Source of the DNA: a bacterium
GTDB lineage: Bacteria; SZUA-182; SZUA-191; JAJRXT01
Length of the DNA stretch: 5,922 nt
Reading direction: 5' to 3'
Assembly: GCA_024277605.1 (NCBI GenBank)
Contig: JAJRUU010000075.1
Location: 1-5,922, forward strand
The translations under genes and the position numbers were made by a program. Below, piece after piece: positions 5,775 to 5,922 of the stretch. Position 1 is the stretch's first letter. Each line of letters starts with the position of its first letter. The notes under the pieces are model-generated. The model was given only the letters and a program-made list of their open reading frames with translations. It did not search any database and was not told the DNA's origin.

Positions 5775-5922
5775 TTATGGTTCTTTGACATATTCACTGG
5801 TTAACTCTTGAGCAATATCCAGGACCGACAGGACATATTTTTCGAAACTCCAATATTTTTTAACATCTGCTAAGGCGTTTTTTCCAATCCGACTGCATTC
5901 ATCTGGGTTATCAATTAGATAC
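5775..5922 (-). CDS. Glycosyltransferase, C-terminal fragment (5' part outside window)
   Basis: An open frame enters from the window edge and ends at TAA 5775-5777, giving 48 residues. The sequence LIDNPDECSRIGKNALADV followed by a W-S-F-E-K helix start is the typical tail of GT4/GT-B glycosyltransferases: a 'loop-NP-x-G-x-A' turn, then a long C-terminal helix with an aromatic-Ser/Thr-Trp/Phe-Glu-Lys segment that packs back on the N-terminal domain. None of the donor-binding or catalytic region is visible, so the assignment rests on this tail and on its place in a polysaccharide locus. Same strand as the others and 298 bp before the aminotransferase, with the MITE-like element between them. 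The palindrome AGGGTACCCT directly follows its stop. Confidence 0.65.
   Translation of the reverse strand, partial: YLIDNPDECSRIGKNALADVKKYWSFEKYVLSVLDIAQELTSEYVKEP

Overview
The window is a fragment of a surface-polysaccharide (exopolysaccharide, capsule or O-antigen type) biosynthesis locus from a bacterium of moderate GC content. Every gene lies on the minus strand, so transcription runs from right to left. Purine-rich Shine-Dalgarno sites (AGGAGG before the aminotransferase, GAGGTGA before the phosphohexomutase) and tight gene packing fit a low-to-mid GC Firmicute such as an anaerobic clostridium. This is only a lean: no marker in the window fixes the phylum.

In transcription order the layout is: (i) the last 48 residues of what looks like a GT-B glycosyltransferase (5775-5922, cut by the window edge); (ii) a 298-bp intergenic gap almost filled by a 249-bp non-coding element with near-perfect terminal inverted repeats (5514-5762, MITE-like); (iii) a DegT/DnrJ/EryC1/StrS-family PLP-dependent sugar aminotransferase (4367-5476); (iv) an 87-bp gap with two hairpins; (v) a Wzx-like oligosaccharide flippase with about 12 membrane segments (2963-4279); (vi) a class I SAM-dependent methyltransferase (2189-2956); (vii) a GT4-type glycosyltransferase (981-2183); (viii) a 90-bp gap with a second copy of part of the MITE-like sequence; (ix) the N-terminal 296 residues of a phosphomannomutase/phosphoglucomutase (1-890, cut by the window edge).

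Read together, the mutase supplies hexose-1-phosphate for sugar nucleotides. The aminotransferase converts a keto-sugar nucleotide to an amino sugar. The glycosyltransferases build a lipid-linked repeat unit, the methyltransferase may decorate it, and the flippase moves it across the membrane. Polymerase, chain-length regulator and initiating phosphoglycosyltransferase are not in the window.

The protein families are ordinary. The less ordinary content is between and inside the genes. A short palindrome, CCCGAA-NNN-TTCGGG, occurs in all three larger intergenic gaps. The MITE-like element has 12-bp perfect termini flanked by TTA on both sides, carries several REP-like hairpins, and appears to place an extended -10 promoter motif directly before the aminotransferase. 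A G7 tract in the GT4 gene is placed so that gain or loss of one base truncates the enzyme before its catalytic motif.
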